A DNA stretch of 22,117 bases from an uncultured Eubacteriales bacterium (GTDB taxonomy: Bacteria; Bacillota; Clostridia; Oscillospirales; Oscillospiraceae), in the NCBI GenBank assembly GCA_900554705.1, contig USIH01000018.1, positions 1-22,117 of the forward strand. Reading direction: 5' to 3'. Both the position numbers and the translations under genes were made by a program. Position 1 is the stretch's first letter, and every line of letters begins with the position of its first letter. Under the pieces are notes generated by a model. It was not told the origin of the DNA. It searched no databases and saw only the letters and a program-made list of their open reading frames with translations. Shown here in pieces: positions 20,135 to 22,117 of this stretch.

Positions 20135-22117
20135 GGTCTCCTCCTTTTTCATGGAGCGTTCGGTAAAGCGTGCTGTTTTCAAGCGGATTTCGCACGTCGC
20201 GGCGCAGCTGCACCTCCACGTATGTCCCCTTGCGGCGGACGGCAAGCAGCCCCAGCTCCGCAAGGATGTCCAGACAGACCGCCGTGCGGCGGATGCTGTG
20301 GCGCCGGCTGCTGCGCGCGACGGCGGTGCAAAGCTCCGTCAGCTCGCAGCGCAGGCGCGCCTGCGCATCGACGGCAGCGCGCAGGCAGTTCCACACGTCC
20401 GCAACGTCACGGCGCTCCGGCGCAAGAACCGCGCATTCGTATTCGTCCAGCACCTCCTTGCGGCAATAGCGCTCGTAGAGCGCCGTGGGCGAAACACTGC
20501 GCAGATCGAGCAGGTTGAGCTGCACCGTCTTCGCGCCGTGATATTCGTTGATCTGCGCCTGAAAGGCGACATCCACCCGCTGCCCTATGCACAGCTTTTT
20601 GCAAAGCGCGCCCGCAGAAAAGAAGATCGCCTGAAATTCGATCCCCTGCCGCGTGCGCAGCTGCAAGCGCAGATGCTTTCCCTTGCCGACGTAGCGGAAG
20701 CGCTCGATGAGCACTTCGTTTAAGCACAGGACGGGGCGCGGGCAGCCGGTGCCGCACGGCTCCAGCTGAGATAGCGCCTCGATGTTTTCCACCGTGAGCA
20801 GGCTCGGCGGCACCTGACAGTCCACCCGCAGGGCGGAGGTCATCTTTCCTGCCGCGCAGTATTCGTCCACCTGACGGCAGATACGCCTGCGAAATTCTTC
20901 AATGTTGCCGCGCTCGATGGTAAAGCCCGCGGCAAGCTCATGGCCGCCGTAGCCCTCCAGCAGATCGGAGAGGCTGCTCAAGGAGGCAAAGAGATTAAAG
21001 CCGCCGTAGGAGCGCGAAGAGGCCTTGCCGCAGTCGCCGTTAAGGCAGATCAGAATGGCCGGACGGCAGTATTCCTCGCTCAGGCGGGAGGCGACGATGC
21101 CGACCACGCCCTGATGCCATGTCTCGCCGGACAGGACGATGGCGCTGTCGAGCTTTCCCTTTAACTGCGCCGTCGCCTCCCGATAGATGGTCGTCTCCGT
21201 CTCCTGCCGCTCGCGGTTGAGGTCGCACAGCGTGTGCGCGAGCCGCGCCGCCTCCTCCGGATCCTGCGTCAAAAACAGCCGCACCGCAAGCTCGGCGTGC
21301 TCCATGCGTCCGGCCGCGTTGATGCGCGGCGCGAGGATAAAGCCGATGGTCGCGGAGTTGATGGGGCGTTTGTCGCACTCGCACGCCTGCATGAGCGCGC
21401 GAAGTCCCAGCCGCCTGCACGAGCGCAGCATCTCCATGCCCTGCACCACAAGGCGGCGATTTTCCCCGCGCAGCGGCATGACGTCGGCGATGGTGCCAAG
21501 GCAGACAAGGTCGCAGTAGCGCGCGGCGATGCGCTCCTGATCGCCCTCCAGCGCGGAGGCCAGCTTAAAGGCGATGCCGACGCCGGAAAGATCGGTGTGC
21601 GGGTAAGTACGGTCGTTCCGGTGCGGGTCGACCACGGCAGCCGCCTTCGGCATCTCCTGCTTGCACTCATGGTGATCCGTGATGACAAGTTCCATTCCCA
21701 GCTTGGCGCACAGCGCGCTCTCCTTCACCGCCGTGATGCCGCAGTCGACCGTGACGATCAGCGTGACGCCGGACTCGGAAAGCGCGCGGATGGCGTCGCA
21801 GCCGAGGCCGTAGCCCTCCTCGGTGCGGGAGGGGTCGGCGCGGTAGAAACGCTCAAAAATGCGTCCCAGCAGCTCCTGGGGGATGGGCTCGCCCGCACTG
21901 CGGACGCTGAGCAGAGCGTGCTTGCCGTCGTATTTCAGCCTGACCTGAATGACGGAATGTTCCGGGGAATACTTGCAGGCGTTGTCCAGATAGATGTCCA
22001 CGATGCGCTTGAGCAGGGCGGCGTCGCCGTTGACGGCGACGTTTTCGTCCAGCTGCTCCTCGATGCGCTTGCCCTGCTCAAAGGCCATGGGCTCAAACAG
22101 CAGCAGACTGTCCTCCA
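20121..22117 (-). CDS. recJ: In-frame fusion: histidine kinase ATPase domain joined to N-truncated RecJ exonuclease (5' end outside window)
   Basis: One open frame runs from the right edge to 20121. From about 21800 leftwards it is RecJ, the 5'-3' single-strand exonuclease: DHH-family motif II TVDCGI, motif III TDHHE, then PRINAAGR, the DHHA1 block EGYGGHELAAGF, an OB-like region and a clostridial C-terminal tail. RecJ motif I (a DxDG-type strand) and the first 100 or so residues are missing. In their place are about 105 residues of a histidine kinase. As read, RecJ lacks a metal-binding motif and should be inactive. The place before relA and dtd is the normal recJ locus, so the right-hand part is the intruder. 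Assembly chimera is a serious possibility. Confidence 0.85.
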   Translation of the reverse strand, partial: EDSLLLFEPMAFEQGKRIEEQLDENVAVNGDAALLKRIVDIYLDNACKYSPEHSVIQVRLKYDGKHALLSVRSAGEPIPQELLGRIFERFYRADPSRTEEGYGLGCDAIRALSESGVTLIVTVDCGITAVKESALCAKLGMELVITDHHECKQEMPKAAAVVDPHRNDRTYPHTDLSGVGIAFKLASALEGDQERIAARYCDLVCLGTIADVMPLRGENRRLVVQGMEMLRSCRRLGLRALMQACECDKRPINSATIGFILAPRINAAGRMEHAELAVRLFLTQDPEEAARLAHTLCDLNRERQETETTIYREATAQLKGKLDSAIVLSGETWHQGVVGIVASRLSEEYCRPAILICLNGDCGKASSRSYGGFNLFASLSSLSDLLEGYGGHELAAGFTIERGNIEEFRRRICRQVDEYCAAGKMTSALRVDCQVPPSLLTVENIEALSQLEPCGTGCPRPVLCLNEVLIERFRYVGKGKHLRLQLRTRQGIEFQAIFFSAGALCKKLCIGQRVDVAFQAQINEYHGAKTVQLNLLDLRSVSPTALYERYCRKEVLDEYECAVLAPERRDVADVWNCLRAAVDAQARLRCELTELCTAVARSSRRHSIRRTAVCLDILAELGLLAVRRKGTYVEVQLRRDVRNPLENSTLYRTLHEKGGDHGNF
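21801..22117 (-). other. Sensor histidine kinase HATPase_c fragment fused upstream of RecJ
   Basis: The translation reads EDSLLLFEPMAFEQGK, then an N-box LLKRIVDIYLDNACKYSPE, a degenerate G1 region LLSVRSAGEPIP, the F-box IFERFYRADPSR and finally EEGYGLG. That order is the ATP-binding half of a membrane sensor kinase of the clostridial type. The phospho-accepting His would lie beyond the window edge. A normal kinase would continue GLGLSIA after the G2 box; here the sequence turns into RecJ (CDAIRALSESGV) right after GYGLG (codons at 21815-21801). Confidence 0.85.

Noticed and set aside
20135..20263. Longer RelA N-terminus starting upstream of 20134
   Set aside because: The region is the coding end of recJ in another frame. 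AAGGAGG sits right before ATG 20134, and homologues begin near METFEAHYD.

Overview
The window reads as a chromosomal segment of a fairly GC-rich Clostridia-class Firmicute, most likely an Oscillospiraceae/Ruminococcaceae-type gut anaerobe. Three things point there: the conserved order recJ-relA-dtd-MBL hydrolase-hemZ, the SpoVB-like flippase/HU/RqcP group, and a decarboxylase pump beta subunit paired with a tiny OadG-like subunit. Assignment below class level is inference. Nearly all of the window is protein-coding. There is no rRNA, IS element, phage or CRISPR array.

Left part (1-3316, minus strand): the N-terminal two thirds of a secreted S8 (subtilisin) protease with a strong promoter and an 18-bp palindrome at its predicted start site; a TetR-type regulator with a candidate auto-operator; a small four-helix-bundle (S23/IVP-type) protein preceded by a dense array of hairpins, three of which would form C(UUCG)G tetraloops in the minus-strand RNA; a long terminator; and two abutting tRNA genes, Met(CAT) then Glu(TTC), under a consensus promoter with an A-tract.

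Middle (3392-9175, mostly plus): a CmpB-like membrane protein; a minus-strand lipoprotein and polytopic membrane protein pair; a VanZ-like protein; methionyl-tRNA synthetase with its own terminator; and a separate promoter-oadB-oadG-like-terminator unit.

Right part (9186-22117, all minus): transcription runs from the right edge leftwards. The order is a recJ-containing ORF, relA/spoT, dtd, MBL hydrolase, hemZ, MTA/SAH deaminase and SpoVB/MurJ-like flippase, mostly linked by 1-14-bp overlaps. Then a new promoter drives HU, with an intrinsic terminator/attenuator before rqcP, a DUF1858 protein, trmK and nif3. A further promoter drives yebC. Many of these genes serve tRNA and ribosome quality control (MetRS, Dtd, TrmK, RqcP, YebC, RelA).

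The most striking anomaly is at the right edge. The ORF there joins the ATP-binding domain of a sensor histidine kinase in frame to RecJ lacking its N-terminal part, exactly at a GYGLG segment that both families plausibly share. It is either a real recombination or an assembly chimera. The hairpin array beside the four-helix-bundle gene is the best candidate for an under-described RNA-level element.
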